NCBI RefSeq assembly: GCF_015999245.1
Contig: NZ_JAEAMR010000010.1
Coordinates: forward strand, 759,913 to 823,912
Length of the DNA: 64,000 nt
Direction of reading: 5' to 3'
Source of the DNA: Streptomyces sp. AV19
GTDB lineage: Bacteria; Actinomycetota; Actinomycetes; Streptomycetales; Streptomycetaceae
Below are positions 43,991-53,600 of the stretch, piece by piece. Numbering within the stretch: the first letter of the stretch is position 1; each line of letters begins with the position of its first letter. The notes below the pieces were generated by a model. It was given only the letters and a program-made list of their open reading frames with translations, was not told where the DNA came from and did not search any database. The position numbers and the translations under genes were made by a program.

Positions 43991-45994
43991 ATGGAGCAGC
44001 AGGACGAACCGGTCATGCTCAGCCTTGCAGGGATCGCGCGGCTCGCCGGAGTCGGTCGTGCCGCCGTGAGCAACTGGAGGCGACGTCATAGTGACTTCCC
44101 GGAGCCTGTTGGCGGCACGGATGCCAGCCCTATGTTTTCCCTAACGGATACGGAGTCCTGGCTTCTACGACACAGCAAGATCGACGAGTCCTCCGGTGGC
44201 TGGGACCGTCTCTGGCCGCGGATCGAGGACCTCGGGGACCGGGATGGGATGGCCCATCTGCTGGCCTCGGCGGGGGAACGTCTGGCAATCCCAACGATGG
44301 ATCCGCCGCCCGGAGCCCCGGAACCGGGCACTGCCGACCGGAGTCTCGCGGACGAGGTCGTGCGGCTGGCCCGTCGCCAGTCACCCGAGGAAGCCTTCGC
44401 CGTGCTTTTGGATCGTTGGCACGCTCTCCACGTACGCCAGTTGATCGTCAGTCCCCGCCAATTGGCCGACACCATGGTGGGCCTGGCTGCCGAGCTGCGT
44501 GACGGCAGCGTGCCCGTGCGTCAGGTGCTTGACCCGGCATGCGGGATGGGTTCACTGCTGGCCGCGTCCGGTCGGCGGTGGTCAGGACAAGAATCTCCGC
44601 CTGTGCTGGCAGGTGTTGACAACGACGCCGCCCTGGCCCGCCTGACCCGGGCCAGGCTGGCTCTGGAGTTCCCGGCCTGCGAGCGCCACGTGCGGTCCGC
44701 GGACACGCTGCGTGACGCACCCCTGCGGCACGCCTCCCGCGCCGATGTCGTTCTGAGCTATCCGCCGTCCAACCAACGATCTTGGGGGCACGACGAGCTG
44801 GCGACCGACCCCCGTTGGTTGTACGGTGTGCCACCGCGGACCGAGCCTGAGCTGGCGTGGGTGCAGCACTGTCTGTCCGTACTGGCACCTGGGGGCGTCG
44901 CAGTGCTGGTCCTACCGCCCGGTGTCGCTTCGCGCCGAGCTGGACGGCGAATCCGGGCCGGGCTGGTGCGCACCGGATCCGTGCGCGCCGTAGTCGCGCT
45001 GCCGCCCGGGAGCGCGGCGCCGCATGGGGTGGGACTGCACTTGTGGCTGCTGACAACGCCCCGTGAACGCCCTGGGAGCGGGGTGAGCTTCATCGATGCG
45101 GCAGACTGCCGGACGACCGCGCTCACCGGCCGTGGCACGGCCGTCGACTGGGACGGCCTACGTCAGCGCACCGTGGCCGCCTTGCGTGGCAGTGACGTAC
45201 CAGGCGCCACACGGGTGCCAGCCATGGAGCTGCTCAGTGATGATGTCGACTTGACGCCCTCACGGCGCACCGTGATTGAGCGGTCCGTGGGGCCAGTAGA
45301 ACTGCGCCGCGCCTGGGGCGGCTGGGACAATGCGCTGATGGACGTGAGGGACGCCGCCAAGGCCGTTCGCGAACACGAGGCGTGTGTCGCAGCGCCGGAC
45401 GACTTCGACTACACCTTCGTGGGTGATTTGGAACGTTCCGGTGCTCTGGACGTGACGGCCGGAAAGGCTCTCGCCGACGATCTGATCCAGCAGGGAGCGC
45501 GGGTCGAGGGTGCCCTGCACGTCGTCACCCCGTGGGTTGTCCGGGGTGAGGAACCCTGGGTTTCCGCGGCGCAGGTCGCTGGACTCGAGGCTGAGGGGCA
45601 GGTCGTTCTGACGTCCTTCGGTGATGTCGTGGTTGTGACTGCGGCTGGCGGCTTCGACGTCTGGGTCGAGACGGTCGGCCCGCGCCTGCTCGGTGCCCAC
45701 ACTGTCCGGCTGCGGACCGACTCTGCCCTGCTCGACCCGTTCTTCCTCGCCGCGTGTCTGCGCGCGCCAGGAAACGACCAGCGGGCCGGAACTCGTGCCT
45801 CCTCATCTTCCCGGGTCGATGTACGCCGACTGCGCGTCCTGCGTGCGCCAACAGCACAGCAGCGGCGGATCGGGGAGGCATACCGGCAGCTCGTCCGGTT
45901 CCGGGAGACGGTGGCCGACCTGGGTAGGCACGGTGAACTGCTCTCCGCCATGCTGTCAGGGTTGCTGGCCCAGGGCAGGTTGACGGGGGAGTGA
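43991..45994 (+). CDS. N6-adenine DNA methylase-like protein with N-terminal HTH and altered catalytic motif
   Basis: 667 residues. Residues about 9-60 form a small helix-turn-helix (SLAGIARLAGVGRAAVSNWR). A helical part follows, then a type I-style methylase core with SAM motif I VLDPACGMGSLL (Asp181) and VLAGVDNDAALARLTRARL. At motif IV, where N-P-P-F/Y is expected, the sequence is LSYPPSNQ (S256-Y257-P-P): the Asn is gone. The C-terminal 250 residues resemble a specificity/target-recognition half ending in a coiled helix (YRQLVRFRETVADLGRHGELLSAML). ATG 43991. It may be an inactive or re-purposed methylase that recognises DNA for the island's nucleases. Convergent with the kinase gene, 37 bp apart. 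Confidence 0.8.
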   Translation: MEQQDEPVMLSLAGIARLAGVGRAAVSNWRRRHSDFPEPVGGTDASPMFSLTDTESWLLRHSKIDESSGGWDRLWPRIEDLGDRDGMAHLLASAGERLAIPTMDPPPGAPEPGTADRSLADEVVRLARRQSPEEAFAVLLDRWHALHVRQLIVSPRQLADTMVGLAAELRDGSVPVRQVLDPACGMGSLLAASGRRWSGQESPPVLAGVDNDAALARLTRARLALEFPACERHVRSADTLRDAPLRHASRADVVLSYPPSNQRSWGHDELATDPRWLYGVPPRTEPELAWVQHCLSVLAPGGVAVLVLPPGVASRRAGRRIRAGLVRTGSVRAVVALPPGSAAPHGVGLHLWLLTTPRERPGSGVSFIDAADCRTTALTGRGTAVDWDGLRQRTVAALRGSDVPGATRVPAMELLSDDVDLTPSRRTVIERSVGPVELRRAWGGWDNALMDVRDAAKAVREHEACVAAPDDFDYTFVGDLERSGALDVTAGKALADDLIQQGARVEGALHVVTPWVVRGEEPWVSAAQVAGLEAEGQVVLTSFGDVVVVTAAGGFDVWVETVGPRLLGAHTVRLRTDSALLDPFFLAACLRAPGNDQRAGTRASSSSRVDVRRLRVLRAPTAQQRRIGEAYRQLVRFRETVADLGRHGELLSAMLSGLLAQGRLTGE

Positions 45995-46031
45995 GTGGCG
46001 AGGCCGGGCTCTACAGTCTCTGCCGGGCTTG

Positions 46032-47576
46032 TCAACCAGGCCCTGGCAGGCCAGCCAGCACCTTGCGGATCGCATCGGGCAGCCCCGGGGACACTTCTCC
46101 CCGCCCCGCATCCAAAGCAAGTTCCTCCACTTCGACGCCCACATCTCGGCAGAGTTCCATGGTCTGGCGGGATGGCCCCGGTCCGGGCCAGGACGTGAGT
46201 ACCTCGGCCAGCTTCAGCCAGAGGTCGGCCACCGCCTGGACTGGGTTCCCCTCCGCAGCCATCACCTGGACCGCCCCGAGCCGCGCGCGGACCCGCAGTT
46301 CACCGGTCTCCGTGCCCGCCGGTGCGTCCGCGAGCCGCCTGGCGACGTCCCGATAGGTGCGGCCGGCGGCGGCTGTCTCCCCGCGCAGCAACTGAGCATG
46401 GGCCACAATGAGGCGAGCGCCTTGCACTTCGCGGACCGCCCCAGGGAGGCACTGCTCGGCGCGCACCAGCATCGCGGTCAGCTCGTCGATGGCCTTGTCC
46501 GGTTCCCCGCGTTCGACTTCGATCTCGGCCTCGGCGCACAGGCTCCGCAGAGCGGACCGGGTGGGGCCGCCGACGGGGCGGCGATGCACCTGGGGGCGGC
46601 GCACGCCCGTGGGGGGTGCTGCCGCGCGCGAGGCCGCAGCGGTGTCCGGGGCGCGATGGGGCAGCGTCGGATCAGGGTCGAGGGCGGGGCGCGGACCGGG
46701 GTCGCCCAGCGAGGGCAGTAGGGGCCGCCAGACCTTAAGGGCCAGTTCCAAAGGCGGCCGGTCGGCGGGCGACTTGGCGAGCATGCGGTCTGTGATGTCC
46801 ACGATCCTGGACGGCAGGCCGGGGATATCGTCGCTGAGCAGCGGCGGCCGCTCCTCGCAGTGCAGGCGGGCCAAGTCGTAGTCGGAGTGGTCGGCCTCGA
46901 AAACCAGCCGTCCGGTCACCATCTGGAACGCGATGCAGGCGACACCGTAGAGGTCGGCCGCCGGGCCCGGGTTACGTTCGCCGCGGTGGATCTCCGGAGC
47001 CATGTAGCCGATGGTGCCGGGCGTCCGGCCGTTGGTATATCGGGTGGCCGTCGGATCTTTTGGCAGGGCGATGCCAAAGTCGGTGAGATACACGACGCCG
47101 TCGCGCCGGGCCAGCAGGACGTTGGCAGGCTTGACGTCCCGGTGCACTACGCCCGCCCCATGCACCCGCCCGAGTACCTCCAACAGTGGGACAACTACAC
47201 ACGCCGTGGCCGACAGCGTGGGTCTGTTCCGAGTGAGGAAAGCATGCAGATCATCGCCGTCCACGTACTCCGTGACGAGGTAAGGGCGCGGCGGGGAGAG
47301 ATCCGCATGGACGAAGGCCGGCACGCCCTGGCCACCGAAGCGTCGATGCATTTCGCACTCGCGGTCGAAACGCCGTAGCTCTTGGGGAGTAGGCGCCCGG
47401 TATCCACGCAGAGCGGCCTCCGAATCTCGCGGCCATAGGAACTTCACTGCGACTGCCCGCCCGGCATGGCTGTCATCGGTTGCTCGGTAGACGACACCCA
47501 TGCCGCCCCAAGCGCCTTCCCCAGCACGGCTGAATCTGCCCGCGAGCTTCTTCCCAGCCGGCCATGGCTCCACCAT
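46032..47576 (-). CDS. Serine/threonine protein kinase with C-terminal helical repeat region
   Basis: 514 residues. The kinase domain spans about 8-275: Gly loop GEGAWGGMGVVYRA, VAVKFLW (catalytic Lys), HRDVKPANVLL (about 147), YLTDFGIAL (about 165) and GTIGYMAPE, all intact. A Pro/Arg-rich linker (about 290-340) leads to a TPR-like helical region with Glu/Ala-rich helices. No membrane segment, so it is cytosolic, unlike PknB-type receptors. ATG 47576 follows GGGAG. It shares a 131-bp divergent promoter region with the nuclease/pPIWI_RE operon, which suggests it controls or senses for that system. Confidence 0.88.
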   Translation of the reverse strand: MVEPWPAGKKLAGRFSRAGEGAWGGMGVVYRATDDSHAGRAVAVKFLWPRDSEAALRGYRAPTPQELRRFDRECEMHRRFGGQGVPAFVHADLSPPRPYLVTEYVDGDDLHAFLTRNRPTLSATACVVVPLLEVLGRVHGAGVVHRDVKPANVLLARRDGVVYLTDFGIALPKDPTATRYTNGRTPGTIGYMAPEIHRGERNPGPAADLYGVACIAFQMVTGRLVFEADHSDYDLARLHCEERPPLLSDDIPGLPSRIVDITDRMLAKSPADRPPLELALKVWRPLLPSLGDPGPRPALDPDPTLPHRAPDTAAASRAAAPPTGVRRPQVHRRPVGGPTRSALRSLCAEAEIEVERGEPDKAIDELTAMLVRAEQCLPGAVREVQGARLIVAHAQLLRGETAAAGRTYRDVARRLADAPAGTETGELRVRARLGAVQVMAAEGNPVQAVADLWLKLAEVLTSWPGPGPSRQTMELCRDVGVEVEELALDAGRGEVSPGLPDAIRKVLAGLPGPG

Positions 47577-47707
47577 GCACGCTCCCTGCTTGTCCTGGTG
47601 CACCGTCAGGCGTCAAGTTACAGGAGATCATTGCGTGCCTTGACTTTGTTCACAGGGTTCTGTCACGGTGATGCCTCTCACCGTCGAGACCGCAAGGAGT
47701 CCGCACC

Positions 47708-49390
47708 GTGCAGCCTTGGGTCAATCCTTCCGGTACGGTCGGCGCCGGGCGCCTGGCCCGCATCCCGGTCCGTCACCTGCGCGACGAGGAGCCCGGTTGC
47801 CCGATGAACCGTGCTCTCAGCGTCCGCCGCGATCTGTCCGCTGTGATCCGGGTGTCGTCCAAGACGCCGCGCGAGGAGTTCCCGTTCGCGCTCACACAGG
47901 AATTGCTCGACCAATTGGAGTCCGGCGCGGCGCAGAACATCGAACAGGCCCTCGAGCGGTGTCGCGGGACGCGATCCCGGTGCCTGCCACAGCACGTGGC
48001 CTGGTCAGCGGCAACCACCGAGCGTTACCTCGACGCCCGCCGCCGGGACCAGGAAAGCCGGAAGGGCGCTAACCTCCCCCGCACGTTCCACGCCCCGCAC
48101 GCATGGATCGCGTTCCGTGACGTCGAGGAGCCCGACGTGCGCGGCATTACCCACTATGAGCGCACTGTCTGGGGACGGCAGTACGCCTCGGCCGACGCAA
48201 CGCTGCGCGAACTCGTCATTCCTGCCAAGGGAAATGCCAAAGAGTATCTTCCGCTGCCCGAACTCGCCGCTGTCGCCTCTGTTCTGTATTACGGGACGCC
48301 GGCCCGCATCCCTCCCTTCGAGCACCACTCCCCAGCCCACAGGCACCCGGCGCCTCCGCCACGGCCGGAACGCGTCCGGGTCTACTCTGCTGGCCTTGCC
48401 GAAGGCCGTATCCGGCTTCTGCGCGCAACCGAGACCGATGCCTACGCAGACTGGAGCGCCGCAGAGATCAAGGACTTGCACGCACAACACGTCGTGCCCC
48501 GGCTCGGCCGTGTCCTCGACGGCCGCGAACGCATCGCCGGTGCTCACTGTGCAGGTTGCGTGTTGCTGGCCGAGTGCTCCGCCTTACCTCGGGCGCCCGC
48601 TCTCCTCGTGGTTCCACCTCCCACACGGCATCGCAAGCGGCGCACGGTATCGGTGAGCGACCTGAGGGCACATCACGACTGCCCCGCCCGTTACCACCTG
48701 ACCCGCGTACTCAAGCTGCCGAACTCCGTCCAGGAGAACGAGGCAGTGCGCAGAGGTAGGGCCGTTGACAGCTGGCTCAACGCCCGGCATGTCTCAGCGG
48801 ACGCCCCGCCGTGCCACGAGGTGCCTCTGCCCGCACACTTGCCGGGTCTCACGGACGACGAGCTGGCTCCCGCTCTCGGGATGCTCAGGGCTCACTGGGC
48901 CCGGTGCCCGCTCGACAACCCGGCGGCGACGCAGTTCCGTCCGCAGCACCGGGTGACGGCCTACGACCCACAGGCCGATGTCATCGTCATCGCCTCCTGC
49001 GACCTGGTCTACGAGGAACGCGGCGGCGTCGTCGTTCGGGAGACCAAGACCAGTGCGTTTCCACCCGGCGGTCGGACCATTCTGCTGGAGAAGCATCCGC
49101 AGCTCGCCCTCTTGGTACTGCTCCTGGCGTCCGGCGTACTCGGCGGCGATCCGCGACGGTCCCGCGTGGAGCTGGAGATCTTACGCCCGGACGGGGCGGC
49201 CCTTGAGGAGTTCGATCCGGGCGACGAGGCCACGGTCGAGCACGCCCGTACCGTTCTTGCCTCGTACGCCGTGCCCTGGTCCGCCGAGACCCGCTATGAC
49301 GCGGCACCCCGGCCCGGCTACGACTGCACTGGCTGCGAGGCGCTGTCCTGGTGTGCCATCGGCAAGGAGCGTGTGGTTGCAGCAGGTTGA
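47708..49390 (+). CDS. Cas4/RecB-like PD-(D/E)xK nuclease with Fe-S cysteines
   Basis: 560 residues. The C-terminal half (about 315-555) has the Cas4/AddB-like arrangement: a single Cys in LRAHHDCPARYHL (about 325), Asp in ASCDLVYEE, the E-x-K of VVVRETKTS (about 445), a QLALLVLLL helix and a terminal CTGCEALSWC (540-549), together enough to hold an Fe-S cluster. The N-terminal half contains another Cys pair (HCAGCVLLAEC, about 277-287) and may be a degenerate second copy of the same fold. GTG 47708 follows AAGGAG. First gene of a four-gene run (56-bp gap, 8-bp overlap, 30-bp gap), so probably co-transcribed with REase, helicase and PIWI genes. Confidence 0.72.
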   Translation: MQPWVNPSGTVGAGRLARIPVRHLRDEEPGCPMNRALSVRRDLSAVIRVSSKTPREEFPFALTQELLDQLESGAAQNIEQALERCRGTRSRCLPQHVAWSAATTERYLDARRRDQESRKGANLPRTFHAPHAWIAFRDVEEPDVRGITHYERTVWGRQYASADATLRELVIPAKGNAKEYLPLPELAAVASVLYYGTPARIPPFEHHSPAHRHPAPPPRPERVRVYSAGLAEGRIRLLRATETDAYADWSAAEIKDLHAQHVVPRLGRVLDGRERIAGAHCAGCVLLAECSALPRAPALLVVPPPTRHRKRRTVSVSDLRAHHDCPARYHLTRVLKLPNSVQENEAVRRGRAVDSWLNARHVSADAPPCHEVPLPAHLPGLTDDELAPALGMLRAHWARCPLDNPAATQFRPQHRVTAYDPQADVIVIASCDLVYEERGGVVVRETKTSAFPPGGRTILLEKHPQLALLVLLLASGVLGGDPRRSRVELEILRPDGAALEEFDPGDEATVEHARTVLASYAVPWSAETRYDAAPRPGYDCTGCEALSWCAIGKERVVAAG

Positions 49391-49446
49391 GAGAAGCCTC
49401 CGCCGTCTTCGCAAGTCGTTGCGTCGCACTATCTGGAGTGAAAGCC

Positions 49447-50649
49447 GTGACCGCGAGCCCTCCTCGTATCACCCGCGATCCGTCTACCGCAGCGCTCGAT
49501 GAATGGGCCGCCTACGACGGTGTCCCCCTGCTGGCCACCGTTGCCCGGGCCCTGTGCGTCCTGGACCACACCACTGGTCTGGATGCCTTCTCGCTGCCAT
49601 ACCCTCCCGTCGTCCAACTCGCCCTGGACCGGGCGGTCATCGCCTGGCTGCGCCGTGGACTCCGGCCGCCAGCCTCGCTCGCGGAACTCGTCCAGCGGTG
49701 TGCCGACATCCCGCTGGAAGACTGGCCGCTTTCGCTGCCGCCGGACGCCGTCGGTCCGGACGATGTCCTGCTAGACCCGTACTCGCATCGCCCCACTCAG
49801 CTGTGCCACGAGTGGAGCGAATGGGAGCGCTTGGCGCCTGACCCGGCTGTGCGGCACCGCGACCAGCAGGTGATGAGGGCCGCCCTGGACCGGTGCCGCA
49901 GCCACGGTGAGGAGGACGCGTACACCGAGTTCCGCGGCCTGCTGGTGCGGCGGCCGGTGCTGACGGCCCAGGAACTCTTCTCCCTGCACGGCGACTTCAC
50001 GTTGGAGCCGGTCTGGGAGCTGATCGACCTGATTTACTCAGAGGTTCCTCTTTCCTGGAGTCGGGACGGTTGCTACGCGGTGTGCGGCCGTTGCCGGACA
50101 CTGCTGACGCCGCTCGCGGGCGGAGAGTGGTGGTGCGAGCGGGATCGCTGCCGCCGACAGGGAGACCCGCCGGTCGGCCGTCTGATCGAAGCGGCCCAGG
50201 CCGGCACCATGTACCAGCTGGAGCGCCCTCTGCGCAGGCATGTCACCGGGCCCGGACTGGCCGAGGTGGAACTGGAGAGTCGGCTCACAGATCTGGGCCT
50301 TGACGTCACTATGTGGCCTGGCTTCGACGCCTACGACCTGCTGGTGGTCTTCCCCGACGGCCACCGCTGGGCCGTCGACGTCAAAGACTGGGCACACCCG
50401 GCCTTCCTCGGCCGCGCCGCCCGTCCCGTGCGGCCAGAGCCTCCGTACGATGAGTCGTTCTGGGTGGTGCCCGTCTACCGGGTGCGCGAACGCCCCGGAT
50501 ATCAGCAGGCGTTTCAGCGTGCCCGACCCGCAGCGGCCGCTGCCGTACACCTGCTTACCGACGACGAGCTGGTCCGGGCCGCCCGGCAGCGGCTGGCCGC
50601 GCCGCGCCGCGCCGCTCCCGCAGACAGCCGGGAGGGCACAGATGCGTGA
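49447..50649 (+). CDS. pPIWI_RE-associated restriction endonuclease-like protein
   Basis: 400 residues. The N-terminal 270 form the domain that accompanies this family (LDEWAAYDGVPLLATVARAL), with a zinc-ribbon-like CGRCRTLLTPLAGGEWWCERDRC (about 217-239, broken up here as C-x2-C...C-x4-C). The C-terminal domain is PD-(D/E)xK: LEVELES-like Glu, MWPGFDAYDLLVVFPDG (Asp) and WAVDVKDWA (D-x-K, about 309-312). It matches the REase of three-gene pPIWI_RE islands. GTG 49447 has GGAG 8 bp upstream; a longer frame from 49351 overlaps the nuclease gene. The stop overlaps the helicase start by 8 bp. Confidence 0.82.
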   Translation: MTASPPRITRDPSTAALDEWAAYDGVPLLATVARALCVLDHTTGLDAFSLPYPPVVQLALDRAVIAWLRRGLRPPASLAELVQRCADIPLEDWPLSLPPDAVGPDDVLLDPYSHRPTQLCHEWSEWERLAPDPAVRHRDQQVMRAALDRCRSHGEEDAYTEFRGLLVRRPVLTAQELFSLHGDFTLEPVWELIDLIYSEVPLSWSRDGCYAVCGRCRTLLTPLAGGEWWCERDRCRRQGDPPVGRLIEAAQAGTMYQLERPLRRHVTGPGLAEVELESRLTDLGLDVTMWPGFDAYDLLVVFPDGHRWAVDVKDWAHPAFLGRAARPVRPEPPYDESFWVVPVYRVRERPGYQQAFQRARPAAAAAVHLLTDDELVRAARQRLAAPRRAAPADSREGTDA

Positions 50650-53600
50650 CGAGAAAGCTTGGTGCGAGTCCGTAGCGGGGGAGCTGAGGGACGAGTGGCC
50701 TGTGGCCGGTGCCCCGGACGGGTTCGGCCCGGTCGAGTTGTGCCGCGTCGAGCTCGGGCTGCGGCTGCTTGAACTGCTTGCCCCGACGGCTGACGCCACG
50801 GACGCCTATGTGCTGTTCGGTGGCAACCAGTTCGCCGAGCGCGGTGGACTGGCTCAGCAGCCGTGGCAGCGCATGGCCCTTGCCGCCGCCCGGCACCTCC
50901 TGTGGCCGCTGCGGCGACGCGCCTGGAGGCAGGCGCTGGACGCCTACCGGGTGGTCTCCATCAGGTTTCGGGCTTACGAGCTGCCGCCTGCCGGAACCGC
51001 CGGCGGTCCTCGACCCATGGTGCCGATGGTGGCCGGGCGCCGGATGGATACCTACGATCAGGCTCTCATCCAGCTACCGGGCCTGGTGACTCGTGCTCTG
51101 AAGCCGGCCCCTGCAGGGACGAGTTCCTTCCAGGAGCGCCGCCGCCATGCCTCGGTCATCATTCCCAAGGACCTCGTCTTCGCCAACCCGCCTGGCCACG
51201 ACCTTGCCGCGGGCCGGCCTGGTGGCGGCGAACCCCTTACCGTGCGCCGCGTCGAACTGCGTGCGACGGCCCGCTGGATGGACGAGTGCGAGCGTGAGGC
51301 GGGGGTCCCACATCCCGGCCATTGGGAACAGCGGCTGGAGGGGGTCAAGTTCGCGTCCCGCGATATTGCGGGAACCGACTATGCCGAGGCCTACGAGGTC
51401 GAACTGTCCGGCATGGTCCACCTGGCCGGCATGGTCGGTGCTGGTAAGAGCACCTTCATGATTTTGGTGACCGTATGGGCCGCCCGGCGTGAGACCCCGC
51501 TGCGCACCACGCTTGTTGTCGGCGATGTCGCCGAACAGCTACGGCTGTGCGGCCTCTTCGACGCACTCGGCATCGCCGTCGCGCCGGTGCTCGGCGCCAC
51601 CACACGCGAGCAGCACGTCCAGCGGCTGCACCGGCGGCTTTCCGCCCGAGGGCTAGACAACCTCCTCGACCACGACGACGCCGGCTTCGACCTGCTGAGC
51701 ACCGCCTGCGCAGTGAGCGGTCTGCGCGGCATCGAGGGCGATCCGCTGGAATACCGCGACGCACCGTGCACCCGGCTGCACCCGGAGCCACAGCGCGGCG
51801 CGGCGGAACCGGAAACGGTCGTTCTGGAGCAATGGGCTCCCGACCGGAGGGCCACCGGACCCCGCCTGCCGCACGCCCCGGACCGCCTGCCCGGCCGCCC
51901 GCACGGTTGCCCCCTGTGGGCCGAGTGCCCGCGCCACGCGGCTGCCCGCGCGCAAGTCGACGCTCTGATTTGGGTGGCCAACCCGGCCAGCCTGGTGCAG
52001 AGCCAGGTGTCCGCGCACCTCAACGATGAGCGGCTGCGCCAGTTGGAACTGGCCTGCCTGCGCAGCGACCTGATCTTCGTGGACGAGGCGGACAACGTCC
52101 AGATGGCGCTGGACCGCCTTTTCACCCCATCTGGCACGCTGGTCCGCCCCGACACCGACTCCTGGCTCGACCAGCTCAACCGCTACAAGATCGAAGAGCT
52201 GAGCAGGCGCGCCCGCCTGCCGCTGACTGACGGTCAGGTCGCCCAGTGGAACCGGGCCCTGGGAGCCGTCACCCTTGCTGTCGATCCGCTCTGCGCTCTG
52301 CTGATCAAAGACGAAGACCTCCGGGAGTGGGCTGATCCCGCCTACTTCAGCCCGTGGACGCTCCAGCAGAACCTGCTCGACGACCTGTTCCGCGATGTGA
52401 CCCGGCGCTACCGCGAAAGGGTGCAGTGCCAGGCCCCACAGGAAGCGTCCGTCGCGGACGACACCGCCGTCGACAGCGCTGAACTCTACGAGGGCTATGA
52501 CGACGTGGCGCAAGAGCCCGGCCCTTCCCCGCATCTCGCGCTCTCCCCGGCCCGCCGCCTGCTCGAGGAAGCCTGGGATGCCTTCCGCGACGATCCGTTC
52601 GGCGAAGGTGACACCCTCGACCCGCTCACCGGCGTCCTTACCGACACCGCCGACGCCCTCCTGCACCATATGGCTGCGGGTCGCACGAAGGAGCGGGTGC
52701 GCGAGCTGGCCGGTCAGCTCGTAGACCGGGTGACGGAGGAGGTACGGGCGGAACAGCCCGCATCCGTCATGCCCCCGCCCGAGCCAACGAAGGACTGGTG
52801 GGACGCCTTGTGTCTGCGGCTCTCCTTCCTCCTGCTGCTCAGTACCCTCCATCACCGGCTGGAGCGGCTCACATTCCTGTGGCCGCACGTGGAGGCCGCC
52901 CTGCGGCTGGACTCCCAGGGCAAGGAACTGGCCCGGCGCGTCCCGCTGGACTACGCCCCGCTGGTGCCCGAGGCGCCCATGGGTAACATCCTCGGCTACC
53001 AGTACCTCCCGGACGGCGAGGAACGCGACGACGCCGGCCGCCGCGGCGGCACCCTGCGCTTCTTCCGCTGCGCGGGAGTCGGGCGCGAGCTGCTTCTGAA
53101 CCTGGGTAGCCTCGGCGCCGACCCGGCCACCGGCCTTGGCGGCCCGCACGTCGTGTTGATGTCCGGCACCAGCTGGGCCGGCGAGTCCAGCCGGGCCCAC
53201 ATCCGCGTACCGGTGAGCCTCGTCCTCAAGCCCACCGATGAGTCCCTGGCCGCCGTGGCCCGAACCTCGTTCGCCACCCGTTTCCTCTACGACCGCGACG
53301 GCCGCCCCATGAGCCTCTCCGGCACACCGCCGCGCGACCGGCTCGCTCAGGCGGTTGCGATGGCCCGGCGGCTCGGCGAGCCAGGCCCAGGCGGCACATC
53401 GGTGCTGGGCCAGGAGATCAGCCGTATCCCCGAGACGGCCCGGCGCCGAGCGCTGATCCTGGTGGGCAGCTACCGGGAAGCTGCGGCGGTGGCCGAGGCG
53501 CTGCACCGGTTCGACGCCTGGCGTGGCAAGGTAAGCGCGCTGATCCCGGACGACGAAGCCCGCGGCAGCGGTGGGCCAACCGGCACCGCCCCCGGGCAGT

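Noticed and set aside
51653..53506. 617-codon minus-strand open frame opposite the helicase
   Set aside because: Shadow frame without domain content; helicase motifs lie on the plus strand.
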